DNA of 64,000 bases, taken from Flexivirga oryzae (lineage in GTDB: Bacteria; Actinomycetota; Actinomycetes; Actinomycetales; Dermatophilaceae). Location: assembly GCF_014190805.1 (NCBI RefSeq), contig NZ_JACHVQ010000004.1:124001-188000 (forward strand), given 5' to 3'. A program made the translations under genes and the position numbers. Below are positions 7,127-15,724 of the stretch, one piece after another; position 1 is the stretch's first letter; every line of letters begins with the position of its first letter. The notes under the pieces are model-generated. The model had not been told where the DNA came from, made no database searches, and saw nothing but the letters and a program-made list of their open reading frames with translations.

Positions 7127-9136
7127 GTGACCCATCAGCCTCGCACGGCCCGCCCTACCGCGCGCCCCGGCGCGCTCGCCGCGGCCGTCGGAGCCGGGCT
7201 GATCGCCTGTGCCGCCGCGGTGCGGTTCACCGGCGCCGCGGACAAGCTGCAGTTGCTCGATCCCGGCGCCGTGGTGCGCTGGGGTCTGCCGCTGGCGAAC
7301 CTGCTCTTCGAGCTGTCCATCGCGCTCACCATCGGGTTGCTGCTGCTCGGCGGGATGTTGATGCCGGAGGGTACGAAGACCGCGCGGCGTATCCGGGCCT
7401 GCCGGTATGCCGCGTGGTCCGGCCTCGCCTGGGCCGTCTTCGGAGCTGCCGGTGCAGTGCTCAACTATGCCGACGACTCCGGTGTGCACCTGGGCGCGAG
7501 CGGCTTCTGGTCCGGTGCCTGGCACTGGACCTGGCAGCTGGAGACCCTGCGCAACCCGGCGATCACCAGCCTCGTGGGACTGGCCGTCGCGGTCGTCTGT
7601 TTCGTCGGTGTCGGCCGGGCGGTGCAGGTCTGGCTGTTCTTCGGTGCCCTGCTCGCGCTCTGGCCGCTCGCGCTGGTCGGACACTCCGCCGGCAGCAACG
7701 ACCACGACGCCGCCGTCAACTCTTTGGCATTCCACCTGGCCGGAGTCGCGGTCTGGGTGGGCGGCCTGCTCGCCGTGCTGATCATGTGGTCCCGGCTCGG
7801 GAAGGGCGCGCCCGACGTCGTCGCGCGCTTCTCGACGATCGCCACCTGGTGCTACGCGATGGTCGGTCTCTCCGGCATCCTCAACGCGTGGATCCGGCTC
7901 GGCGGACTCGACGGGCTGTCCTCGCGCTACGGCGTCGTCGTGCTCACCAAGGCTGCGGCTCTCGTCGGGCTCGGTGTCCTCGGCTGGTTCCAGCGCCGCA
8001 AGGTGGTCGACCGGCTGCGTGCCGAGCGCACGTCCCAACCGGGCCGGGCGGCGTTCGCGCGACTGGCCACCATCGAGGCGCTGGTCATGACCGTGGCCAT
8101 CGGCCTCGGTGCAGCGCTCTCCCGCTCGCAGCCACCGATCGCCGGTGAGTCGCCCCTGCAGAAGACCGACATCGCCTTCTCCCTCACCGACTACCCGACG
8201 CCCTCCCCGCTGGTGACCAGCAGCTGGTTCACCGCCTGGCGGGTCGAGTGGCTCTTCACCGTCGTGGCCGTCGTCGCGCTGGGTGTCTACCTGCACTGGG
8301 TATGGCGTCTGCACCGACGCGGCGACAAGTGGCCGATCGCCCGCACGGCCTGGTGGATCGCCGGCTGGGCGAGCTTCACCTACTTCGCCGACTCGGCGCC
8401 GGCGATCTACGGCCACGTGATGTTCTCGATGCACATGCTGATGCACATGGGCGTGTCGATGTTCGTGCCGATCTGCCTGGTGCGCGGCGGCATCGTCACC
8501 CTGGCGATGCGGGCACTGCCCAAGCGCGGCGACGGCACCCTCGGCCCGCGCGAGATCATCCTGGCGATCGTGCACTCCCGGGTCTTCGCGTTCTTCGCCA
8601 ACCCGATCATCGCCGCGGTGTTGTCCTTCGGCACGCTGATCACGTTCTACTACTCGCCGTGGTTCCACCTGTCGCTGACCACGCACACCGGCCACATCCT
8701 GATGGTCGCCCACTTCATGATCACCGGGTACATCTACGCCTACTCCCTGGTCGGCATCGACCCCGGGCCGAAGCGCTGGGCGCCGCCCATCCGGATGCTC
8801 ATCCTGCTCGTCGCGATCGCCTTCCACGCGTTCTTCGGGGTGGCGATGATGACCGGCACGACGCTGCTGGCACCCGACTTCTTCTCGGTGCTCCATCTGT
8901 CGTGGGTGCCCGACCCGTTGGTCGACCAGCAACGCGCCGGCACGGTCGCGTGGGGTGCCGGTGAGTTCCCGACCCTCATCCTGGCCATGCTGATCGCCGC
9001 GGAGTGGTACCGCACCGACCGCGCCGAGGGCCAGCGCGCAGAGCGGCAGGCCGAGCGGGACGGCGACGCCGAGCTGCACGCCTACAACGACTACCTCGCG
9101 GCACGCGCACGTGCCGGCACCCACGAAAAGGACTGA
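7127..9136 (+). CDS. CopD-like copper protein fused to a CtaG (caa3-type) cytochrome oxidase assembly domain
   Basis: A 669-residue polytopic membrane protein. Residues 1-330 match the CopD copper-import domain; residues 375-640 match the CtaG_caa3 domain, with His/Met-rich membrane segments (HMLMHMGVSMF, GHILMVAHFM) suited to copper. The fusion is common in Actinobacteria and is thought to supply copper to cytochrome c oxidase. The start is a GTG directly behind a leaderless-type promoter. The next gene follows after 5 bases, so they are probably co-transcribed. Confidence 0.85.
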   Translation: MTHQPRTARPTARPGALAAAVGAGLIACAAAVRFTGAADKLQLLDPGAVVRWGLPLANLLFELSIALTIGLLLLGGMLMPEGTKTARRIRACRYAAWSGLAWAVFGAAGAVLNYADDSGVHLGASGFWSGAWHWTWQLETLRNPAITSLVGLAVAVVCFVGVGRAVQVWLFFGALLALWPLALVGHSAGSNDHDAAVNSLAFHLAGVAVWVGGLLAVLIMWSRLGKGAPDVVARFSTIATWCYAMVGLSGILNAWIRLGGLDGLSSRYGVVVLTKAAALVGLGVLGWFQRRKVVDRLRAERTSQPGRAAFARLATIEALVMTVAIGLGAALSRSQPPIAGESPLQKTDIAFSLTDYPTPSPLVTSSWFTAWRVEWLFTVVAVVALGVYLHWVWRLHRRGDKWPIARTAWWIAGWASFTYFADSAPAIYGHVMFSMHMLMHMGVSMFVPICLVRGGIVTLAMRALPKRGDGTLGPREIILAIVHSRVFAFFANPIIAAVLSFGTLITFYYSPWFHLSLTTHTGHILMVAHFMITGYIYAYSLVGIDPGPKRWAPPIRMLILLVAIAFHAFFGVAMMTGTTLLAPDFFSVLHLSWVPDPLVDQQRAGTVAWGAGEFPTLILAMLIAAEWYRTDRAEGQRAERQAERDGDAELHAYNDYLAARARAGTHEKD

Positions 9137-9141
9137 TCTGC

Positions 9142-9936
9142 ATGCGGATTGCCGCCGTTCAGCTGGCGTATGACGACACCGAGTCCCTCGCCGACCGCAC
9201 CGACCGGGTGGTGTCGCTGGTGCGTGCGGAGTCTGGCGCCGATCTGGTGGTGTTGCCCGAGTTGTGGTCGGCGGGCGGCTTCTCCTACCGGGAGTGGCCG
9301 GCGCGCTCGCAGGACGTCAGCGGTTCGGTGGTGTCCGCGCTCGCGGGAGCCGCGCGGGATGCGAGGGTGTGGTTGCACGGCGGTTCGATCGCCGAGCACC
9401 CGGAGTCCGGGGAGACCGGCCCGGAGGGCAAGTCGCTGTGGAACACCTCGGTGCTCATCGCCCCGGACGGTTCGGTGACGGCCACCTACCGCAAGATCCA
9501 CCGCTTCGGTTTCGCCGGCGGTGAGCCGAAGCTGATGGAGGCCGGCGAGGACGTCGTCGTCACCGACATCGCCGGTGTCAGCGCCGGACTGTCCACCTGT
9601 TACGACCTGCGTTTCCCGGAGCTCTACCGGGCGCAGGTGGATCGCGGCGCGAAGGTCTTCGTCGTACCGGCTGCATGGCCGGAGGCACGCGTCGACGCCT
9701 GGTCGCTGCTGTTACGGGCGCGCGCGATCGAGGACCAGTGCTTCGTGATCGGCTGCAACACCGCCGGCACGCACGCCAGGACCACGATGGGCGGGCACAG
9801 CGCGGTGATCGCGCCGACCGGAGAGGTGCTCGCCGAGGCCGGTGGCGATCAGGAGGTGCTGCGGATCGACATCGACCCGGCAGCGGTCGATGACTTCCGG
9901 GAGGCGTTCCCGGTGCTCCGCGACCGCCGGCTCTAA
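9142..9936 (+). CDS. Carbon-nitrogen hydrolase (nitrilase superfamily, omega-amidase-like)
   Basis: A 264-residue single-domain protein with the catalytic triad of the superfamily: Glu in LPELW (about 40), Lys in TYRKIHRF (about 117) and Cys in STCYDLRFPELYR (about 153). This form resembles omega-amidases and other small amidases that hydrolyse C-N bonds in the cytoplasm. ATG 9142 follows the CopD-CtaG stop by 5 bases. Its TAA stop overlaps the stop of the convergent LysE gene. Substrate unknown. Confidence 0.85.
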   Translation: MRIAAVQLAYDDTESLADRTDRVVSLVRAESGADLVVLPELWSAGGFSYREWPARSQDVSGSVVSALAGAARDARVWLHGGSIAEHPESGETGPEGKSLWNTSVLIAPDGSVTATYRKIHRFGFAGGEPKLMEAGEDVVVTDIAGVSAGLSTCYDLRFPELYRAQVDRGAKVFVVPAAWPEARVDAWSLLLRARAIEDQCFVIGCNTAGTHARTTMGGHSAVIAPTGEVLAEAGGDQEVLRIDIDPAAVDDFREAFPVLRDRRL

Positions 9937-10559
9937 CTCGATTCGGCCGCCAGCGCCGTCGCGAAGCCGAGCATCACGACACCGGTCGCACCCTCGATGC
10001 TGCGTCGCACGGTGAGCCGCTGCAGCACCCGGGAGGCCAGCCCGGCCACCGCGACCAGGCCGACCAGGACGATGGAGCCGACCGCGGCCAACGTGAGCGC
10101 ATAGGTCAACAGCGTTGCCACGCTTGCGTGTTCGCCGACGAACTGCGGCAGCACCGCAATGTTGAACGCCAGCACCTTCGGGTTCGTGATGTTGCACAGG
10201 AAACCCTGCCACGCCGCCGACCAGGGGCTGCGCCGCGTGACCATCTTCGCCTCGACGGGGCCGTCCGCCGACCGCATCCGCCAGGCGGCCCGGATCGCCA
10301 GGAAACCGAGATAGGCCAGGTAGACCGCGCCCGCCCACTTGATGATCCGGAAGGCCGTCTCGGCATGCATCAACAGCGCGCCGAGCCCGGACGCGGCCAC
10401 GACCCCCTGCACGATGTTGGCGACCAATATCCCGGCCGCCGTCCACGCACCGCGTCGCCGGCCGCCGAGCAGGGTGCTGCGCAAGGTCAGCAGCGAGTCG
10501 GGGCCGGGCGCGATCGCCAGGACAGCGGCGAGCGCGACGAAGGACAGGTACTGCGTCAT
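9933..10559 (-). CDS. LysE-family amino acid exporter (RhtB type)
   Basis: A 208-residue membrane protein with about six spans and the family's N-terminal PGPDSLLTLRSTLLGG motif. The middle segment W-QGFLCNITNPKVLAF is also typical. LysE/RhtB proteins export amino acids or their analogues. It is convergent with the amidase gene; the two stop codons share bases in the sequence CTAA, so there is no intergenic DNA. Substrate unknown. Confidence 0.85.
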   Translation of the reverse strand: MTQYLSFVALAAVLAIAPGPDSLLTLRSTLLGGRRRGAWTAAGILVANIVQGVVAASGLGALLMHAETAFRIIKWAGAVYLAYLGFLAIRAAWRMRSADGPVEAKMVTRRSPWSAAWQGFLCNITNPKVLAFNIAVLPQFVGEHASVATLLTYALTLAAVGSIVLVGLVAVAGLASRVLQRLTVRRSIEGATGVVMLGFATALAAESS

Positions 10560-10622
10560 GCCGAAATGGTAGAACCGCGGGCGGCCCGCACCGGCCCGCC
10601 GTCCAACTGCTGACCGACCAGC

Positions 10623-10916
10623 ATGATCATCCTCGGCGTCATCCTGGTGCCGGTCATCGTCATCCTGGTCGTCTTCCTCGGCGAGTTCCTGCTGTTGCTC
10701 CTCGTCTTCCCGCTGGTGATGATCGCCCGCTCGATCTTCGGCAAGCCGTGGACCATCGAGGTGACCGAGAAGCGGCGGCTGCGCGCCGCCGAGCAGGTCA
10801 AGGGGTGGGGCGCCTCGCGCGACCGCATCCAGGAGATGGCGAAGTTGCTGCGGACCGGTGGACTGCCGGCCCTCTACCAGTCACAACCCGAGTACCCGAC
10901 GACGCAGCGTCGGTGA
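10623..10916 (+). CDS. Small membrane protein of unknown function
   Basis: A 97-residue protein. Residues 1-40 are almost wholly hydrophobic (Ile/Val/Leu), giving one long or two short membrane segments; the rest is a basic amphipathic tail with K-R-R-L-R-A-A-E-Q. I do not recognise a family. It stands alone on the plus strand between the LysE gene and the thioredoxin-NHL gene, and codon use looks normal, so I regard it as a real gene. Confidence 0.6.
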   Translation: MIILGVILVPVIVILVVFLGEFLLLLLVFPLVMIARSIFGKPWTIEVTEKRRLRAAEQVKGWGASRDRIQEMAKLLRTGGLPALYQSQPEYPTTQRR

Positions 10917-10964
10917 CACAGGGCCGCGTGTGGTCGTCACGCACCGCCGCGCGACGATGGGGGT

Positions 10965-12860
10965 ATGACGAAGGACCGGGGCCCCCGCGAAGTATCGGAG
11001 CGAGGAACGAGCGGAGAACGTCGGGGGGTGGAGGTGCGCGTGCGCGCACCGGAACTCCTCGGTCGCCGCTGGCTCAACACCGGCGGCGCAGCCGTGCGAC
11101 TGGCAGACTTGCGCGGCAAAGTTGCAGTGCTCGACTTCTGGACCTTCTGCTGCGTCAACTGCCTGCACGTCCTTGACGAATTACGGCCGCTGGAGCGTGA
11201 ATTCGCCGATCAACTGGTGCTCATCGGGGTCCACTCGCCCAAGTTTGAGCACGAGGCGGATCCGGTTGCGCTGGAGCAGGCAGTGGAGCGTTACGCGGTC
11301 CACCACCCGGTGCTGGACGACCCCGAGCTGCAGACCTGGGGCGCCTACACCGCGCGCGCCTGGCCGACCCTGGTCGTCATCGACCCGGAGGGATATGTCG
11401 TCGGCCAGTTCTCCGGTGAAGGGCATTCCCACGGGCTCGAGGTGTTGATCCGCGAACTACTCGAGGAACACCGCGCCAAGGGCACGCTGCGCACAGGCGA
11501 CGGACCGTATGTCGCGCCCGAGGCGCCGACGACCGCACTGCGTTTCCCAGGCAAGCTCGCGGCGGTCGGCGATGGCAGCTACCTGGTCTCGGACACCGCA
11601 CACCACCAGGTGGTCCAGTTGGAGGCCGACCTGGAGACCGAACGTGCCCGCTACGGCGACGGCCACCTGGACTCACCGCACGGAGTACTCGTGCTTCCCC
11701 CGGACGCCGCGCGGAGGCTCGGCTACGACGCGTTGGTCGCCGACACGGTGCGCCACCAGGTCTTCTCGATCCGCTTCTCCGACGGCGAGATTCGGGTGCA
11801 GGCAGGCACCGGTGAGCAGCTGCGCGAACGGTCCGGTAGCGGCGCAGCGCTCGGCCAGCCGTTGTCGACCCCGTGGGACCTCGCCTGGTGGATCGACCGG
11901 GTCGTGATCGCGATGGCCGGCACGCACCAGCTGTGGGCGCTGCACCTCGCGGCCGACCCGAAGGACAACTCGGTCGCGGTGCTGGCCGGCACGAGTCAGG
12001 AAGGCTTGCGGGACGGGGACGCCCACGGCGCGTGGCTGGCGCAACCCTCCGGGCTCGCCGCATCCGCGGACGGCAAGAAGGTCTGGATCGCCGACTCCGA
12101 GACCTCTGCGTTGCGGTCGATCTCGTTGCAGGACACCGGCTTCCGCCTGGACTCGTATGTCGGCAAGGGGCTGTTCGACTTCGGCCACCTCGACGGCCCG
12201 GCATCCGAGGCGTTGCTGCAACACCCGCTCGGCGTCGCCGAGTTGCCCGACGGCAGCGTCGCGATCGCGGACACCTACAACGGCGCGATCCGCCGCTACG
12301 ACCCGGCGGCCGGCGAGGTGTCGACGCTGGCCACGGACCTCGCCGAGCCGAGCGATCTGCTCGTCGAGGACGACCCGGCCGGCGCCCGGCTGGTGGTCGT
12401 CGAGTCGGCGGCCCACCGCGTCGTCCGGGTCGCCATACCCGTTGCTGCGGCACGTGTTTCGGGACCGGCCCTGCAGACGCAACGTCCGGTCACCCGGGTG
12501 ACTCCCGGCGCGCTGCGGTTGTCGGTCGACTTCGTGCCACCGACCGGTCAGAAGCTCGACAAACGGTACGGCGACCCGACCCAGCTGACGGTGTCCGCCA
12601 GCCCGGAGGGGCTGCTCCGCAACGGCGCCGGCGCTGCCCAGGGGCTGGAGCGCACCTTGGAGCTTGCCGACGACATCACCGAGGGTGTCCTGCACATCTC
12701 GGTACGCGCGGCCGCCTGCGACGGTGATCCGATCACCGGCGAACTTCCGGAGCACGCGGCATGCCATGTCTACCAACAGGATTGGGGTATTCCGGTGTCG
12801 TTGGTCGCCGACGGAGCGGACCGTCTCGAGCTGGCCCTGCGCGGCACCTCGGCCTCGTAG
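10965..12860 (+). CDS. Thioredoxin-like protein with NHL repeats
   Basis: A 631-residue protein. Residues 25-175 form a TlpA/AhpC-like thioredoxin fold with the redox motif WTFCCVNC (Cys near 62-66) and the cis-Pro region AWPTLVV. Residues 185-520 contain NHL beta-propeller repeats (SDTAHHQVV, ADTVRHQVF, ADSETSALRS, ADTYNGAIR). A C-terminal beta-rich domain follows. No signal peptide is visible, so it is probably cytoplasmic; it is a thiol-disulfide protein of unknown partner. The ATG at 10965 has GACGAT ending 7 bases before it, fitting a leaderless start. Bases 10985-11020 match a repeat-like sequence also found near 22.56 kb, and related proteins start near VRVRAPEL, so GTG 11028-11040 are serious alternatives. 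Confidence 0.8.
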   Translation: MTKDRGPREVSERGTSGERRGVEVRVRAPELLGRRWLNTGGAAVRLADLRGKVAVLDFWTFCCVNCLHVLDELRPLEREFADQLVLIGVHSPKFEHEADPVALEQAVERYAVHHPVLDDPELQTWGAYTARAWPTLVVIDPEGYVVGQFSGEGHSHGLEVLIRELLEEHRAKGTLRTGDGPYVAPEAPTTALRFPGKLAAVGDGSYLVSDTAHHQVVQLEADLETERARYGDGHLDSPHGVLVLPPDAARRLGYDALVADTVRHQVFSIRFSDGEIRVQAGTGEQLRERSGSGAALGQPLSTPWDLAWWIDRVVIAMAGTHQLWALHLAADPKDNSVAVLAGTSQEGLRDGDAHGAWLAQPSGLAASADGKKVWIADSETSALRSISLQDTGFRLDSYVGKGLFDFGHLDGPASEALLQHPLGVAELPDGSVAIADTYNGAIRRYDPAAGEVSTLATDLAEPSDLLVEDDPAGARLVVVESAAHRVVRVAIPVAAARVSGPALQTQRPVTRVTPGALRLSVDFVPPTGQKLDKRYGDPTQLTVSASPEGLLRNGAGAAQGLERTLELADDITEGVLHISVRAAACDGDPITGELPEHAACHVYQQDWGIPVSLVADGADRLELALRGTSAS

Positions 12861-12872
12861 TCCGAGTTTCCC

Positions 12873-12901
12873 TTGACGATGTAATCATGTAAGTGTGTAA
12901 T
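12873..12901 (+). promoter_or_regulatory. Near-consensus vegetative promoter, leaderless
   Basis: TTGACG (12873-12878), a 17-base spacer, and TGTAAT (12896-12901) match the -35/-10 consensus at 5 of 6 bases each. The last T of the -10 lies 7 bases before ATG 12908. This is the best promoter match seen in the window and fixes the start of the next gene. Confidence 0.75.
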
Positions 12902-12907
12902 CAGATG

Positions 12908-13411
12908 ATGAACACGATCGAAGGATGGTTCGCCGGGCGGTTGCCCGACGATTGGTTCGAAGGCGCTCCCGAGGTCACCGTCGACCGCGAGGAGATCGTG
13001 GTCGTCGGCACCCTGCCGGCACCGGAGGTTGCGGCGCAGGACGACGGTGCCCGCGCCGCCGAGAGCGGCCGTATCAAGCGGTGGCGTGAGGACACCCGCG
13101 GCAAACGGATGCGCATCGCCGACGAAGCCGAGCGGCGATTCGGTGCCAAGGTCGCCTGGGGTGCCGTCTGCGGGGAGACCCGGGAGGTCTTCACCAACCT
13201 GTCGGTCCCCGTGATGACCCGGCTGCGGCAGCCGGAGCGCCGGGTGCTCGACACCCTGGTCGACGCCGGCGTCGCGCGCTCGCGATCGGATGCACTCGCG
13301 TGGTGCGTGCGACTGGTGGGCCGGCACGAGGACGACTGGATCGGCCGGCTGCGGGACGCCGTCGCCTCGGTCCACGAGGTGCGTGACGAGGGGCCCGCAT
13401 CCGGCTCCTGA
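12908..13411 (+). CDS. Conserved actinobacterial protein of unknown function
   Basis: A 167-residue acidic protein. The N-terminal half contains a beta-rich stretch (PEVTVDREEIVVVGTL), the middle is charged and helical (KRWREDTRGKRMRIADEAE), and the C-terminal third (RRVLDTLVDAGVARSRSDALAWCVRLV) looks like a helical pair as in ribbon-helix-helix-type proteins. I do not recognise a characterised family. I chose ATG 12908 over ATG 12905 and GTG 12893 because of the promoter spacing. It is monocistronic, convergent with the ceramidase gene. Confidence 0.7.
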   Translation: MNTIEGWFAGRLPDDWFEGAPEVTVDREEIVVVGTLPAPEVAAQDDGARAAESGRIKRWREDTRGKRMRIADEAERRFGAKVAWGAVCGETREVFTNLSVPVMTRLRQPERRVLDTLVDAGVARSRSDALAWCVRLVGRHEDDWIGRLRDAVASVHEVRDEGPASGS

Positions 13412-13441
13412 GCCCAGCCGTACGGTGTCTCGCTACCGCCG

Positions 13442-15508
13442 TCAGCTGACCGTGAATTCGGTTGATGCTCCGGTGAAGTCGGAGATCTTCCCGGTCAGCG
13501 AGGCCTTCGCGGAGCCGTGGTGCACGATCCGGTAGGTGCCGCTCGGTGCGTCCGCGGGAATGTCCCAGGTGATCGACGCCGTCGACGTCCCGAGCACTAC
13601 GTCGGTGCGTTTCCAGGTGAACTTCGTGGCGAAGTCGCCATCGTCCTGCACCCGTTGCCAGGCCGCGCCGACCTTGCGCTGCACCTCGAGGAACGTCGAT
13701 CCACGCCGCAGGTTGTTCTTCGGGTGGCCGGTGACGAAGACCACCTGCGCCTGCGTCCCCTTCTTGTATGACGCCGCGGGTGCCGTCACCACCTGGCCGA
13801 ACCTCTTGCCGAGCGGCGGGTTGTCGTAGACCACGCCGGGCACCAGGTCGATGAACCCCAGGGGCGACGGAGCACCCGCACTGCGGACCGGAATGCTCGC
13901 CCCGGCCTGCAGTTTCGCCGCGAGGGAGGACAATTCCTGCTGGTACGCGCACAGCTCGTACCGGCCGTACAGCGTCGATCCGCCCTCGTACTGCTGGGAG
14001 GCGTACTCCTCCGGCGTTGTGACGTATTCGGCGTACCCGTTGGAGTAGGACTGGATCATCACCTGGTCCAGCGGCACCCCGAGGGTGGCCGCGACGGAAC
14101 GCCGGATCCGCAGGCCGGCGACGATCGTCACCTCGCACGGGGTGCAGGCGATGTGGAACTGACCGATCTTGAGCACCTGGATCAGCACCCGGCTCGGCGC
14201 GGCGCCGACGAGCCCGACCGGCAGGGTGCACAGCTTCGGCTGTTGCTCCGACAGCATCCAGCCCGGCGCGGGCGGCATCGTCGGCAACATCGCCCACAGC
14301 TTCGCCAGCGGCCCGGTCCAGCCCTCCGGGTAACCCAGCCCCGGCCCGTCCTCCACACTGCCGGCCAGCATCGACGCGCCGATCACGGCCGGTGTCGTGT
14401 GATGCTCCTGGCCGTCCGGTGTCCACTTCGAGTCGATCGCGATGTCGCCGATGTCGATGTAGGTGGCGATACTGTCGATCGATCCGCTGATCGGCTCGGT
14501 CGCCGACTTCCAGGCCGACTGCATCGCGGTCTTCTGCCGGTCGCCGATGATCGCGAAGTTCTGCCAAGGGTCGTCGGTCGGTCCGGTGCCCGGCTTCAGC
14601 TCCAGGTTCGGGGACATGTCGCCCGCGGCCGACTGCGCGAACGCGGACACGAACGCCGGCTGCCCCGCCAGGTAGTCCTGTCCGAGTTGCTCCCGCTCCC
14701 ACGCCCAGGCGGCATACCCCTTGTTGTCGCCGCTGACCAGCAGATTGGTGTTGGGCAGCGAGGTCCCGTGGGTCGGGAACCACGAGATCGCGCCGATGTC
14801 CGTGCCGCCCTGTGTGAAGCGCCAGACGATCATGTGCGGGTCGATCGCGTCCGGGAAGACGGCCTTGTCGGCGTCCGGGTTGAGCTCGAAGGCCTGCTGT
14901 GAGCGGTTGCGGCTGGCGTCGGTCAGGGTGGTGTGCCCGACCGTGATCGAGCCGGGCTTCAGGTCGTCGTGCGCGGCGCTGATCGCATCGACATACCCGT
15001 CGACCATCGCGTCGAAGGTCTCCTGCTGGAAGCCGAGGATCGCCAGGTTGTAGATGAAGTCGTGTGAGCATCCGCCGGGCGTCGAGTGCGAATGCGTAGC
15101 TGTGACACACACATTCGTGTAGTCGTAGATCCCCGGGTACTTCGACATCAGCTTCGCGACGATCGCGGCATGCGCGGCCACCGGGATGAGCGCCTGGTCG
15201 GCGACACACCATGCGATCCGCTTGCCAGTGGCGCGATCGACGATGACGAAGGCACGCGCCCGCAACCGCATGGAGATGCCGTCGTCGATCTGCTGCGGCA
15301 TCGAATAGCCCATCATGCCGTTCTCCGCGCAGGCACCCGTCGTGTCGCCCATGCCCCTGCCGACGAGGTATGGCGCCTCCGTTGTCGCCTCGGCCGCGCC
15401 GGCGGTGGGCAGTGCCGTACCGGCCACGGCGGCGCCGAGGCCGAGCGCCGCACCGCCGCGCAGCACGGTCCGCCGGCTGGGACCGGATTGTTCGCCATAC
15501 GCTCCCAT
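13442..15508 (-). CDS. Secreted neutral ceramidase (Tat substrate)
   Basis: A 688-residue protein. It begins with a Tat signal (SRRTVLRGG followed by an Ala/Gly-rich stretch to about residue 39). The catalytic domain has the neutral ceramidase landmarks: N-terminal GMGDTTG and MMGYSMP, zinc-binding THSHSTPGG, FPTHGTS, the nucleophile region GDMSPN (Ser), PCEVTIVAG, and NGYAEYVTTPEEY near the C-terminal end of the domain; an immunoglobulin-like C-terminal domain follows. It should hydrolyse N-acyl-sphingosine or another N-acyl lipid outside the cell. ATG 15508 has AAGGAG 6-8 bases upstream; an upstream in-frame start at 15550 lacks this. The presence of a ceramidase in a soil-type actinobacterium suggests lipid scavenging or host interaction. 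Confidence 0.88.
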   Translation of the reverse strand: MGAYGEQSGPSRRTVLRGGAALGLGAAVAGTALPTAGAAEATTEAPYLVGRGMGDTTGACAENGMMGYSMPQQIDDGISMRLRARAFVIVDRATGKRIAWCVADQALIPVAAHAAIVAKLMSKYPGIYDYTNVCVTATHSHSTPGGCSHDFIYNLAILGFQQETFDAMVDGYVDAISAAHDDLKPGSITVGHTTLTDASRNRSQQAFELNPDADKAVFPDAIDPHMIVWRFTQGGTDIGAISWFPTHGTSLPNTNLLVSGDNKGYAAWAWEREQLGQDYLAGQPAFVSAFAQSAAGDMSPNLELKPGTGPTDDPWQNFAIIGDRQKTAMQSAWKSATEPISGSIDSIATYIDIGDIAIDSKWTPDGQEHHTTPAVIGASMLAGSVEDGPGLGYPEGWTGPLAKLWAMLPTMPPAPGWMLSEQQPKLCTLPVGLVGAAPSRVLIQVLKIGQFHIACTPCEVTIVAGLRIRRSVAATLGVPLDQVMIQSYSNGYAEYVTTPEEYASQQYEGGSTLYGRYELCAYQQELSSLAAKLQAGASIPVRSAGAPSPLGFIDLVPGVVYDNPPLGKRFGQVVTAPAASYKKGTQAQVVFVTGHPKNNLRRGSTFLEVQRKVGAAWQRVQDDGDFATKFTWKRTDVVLGTSTASITWDIPADAPSGTYRIVHHGSAKASLTGKISDFTGASTEFTVS

Positions 15509-15616
15509 GGCCGTTCTCCTTCGCAGATGGTTACGCACGAGTAACTGCATCGATGAGAACGACTATGGCAGGGATCGCGCCGCGAATGTGGACAAGTGAC
15601 CAAGTGATTGCCCCCA

Positions 15617-15716
15617 AAACACCGAGAGGCTCACTCAACGCCGAAAGGCCCAGTTGGAGCGCCTGGATCGGGCGGTCCAACTGGGCCTCTCGGGGTGTTT
15701 CTGGGCCTGTCGGTCA
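15617..15716. repeat. Nested inverted-repeat element A
   Basis: Forward words ACCGAGAGGC (15621) and GCCGAAAGGC (15640) start 19 bases apart; the reverse-complement words CTGGGCCTCTCGG (15681) and CTGGGCCTGTCGG (15701) start 20 bases apart. The inner arms pair perfectly over 12 bp (GGCCCAGTTGGA at 15647-15658 with 15676-15687), loop 17 bases; the outer arms can pair as well. It directly follows the 3' end of the acyl-CoA dehydrogenase gene and is about 110 bases upstream of the ceramidase start. No T-tract. Confidence 0.75.
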
Positions 15717-15724
15717 GGGGAGCG

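Noticed and set aside
7055..9124. Upstream extension of the isomerase-family frame to 953 codons
   Set aside because: It runs antisense through the well-supported CopD-CtaG gene and shows shadow composition; the real start is near 7054.
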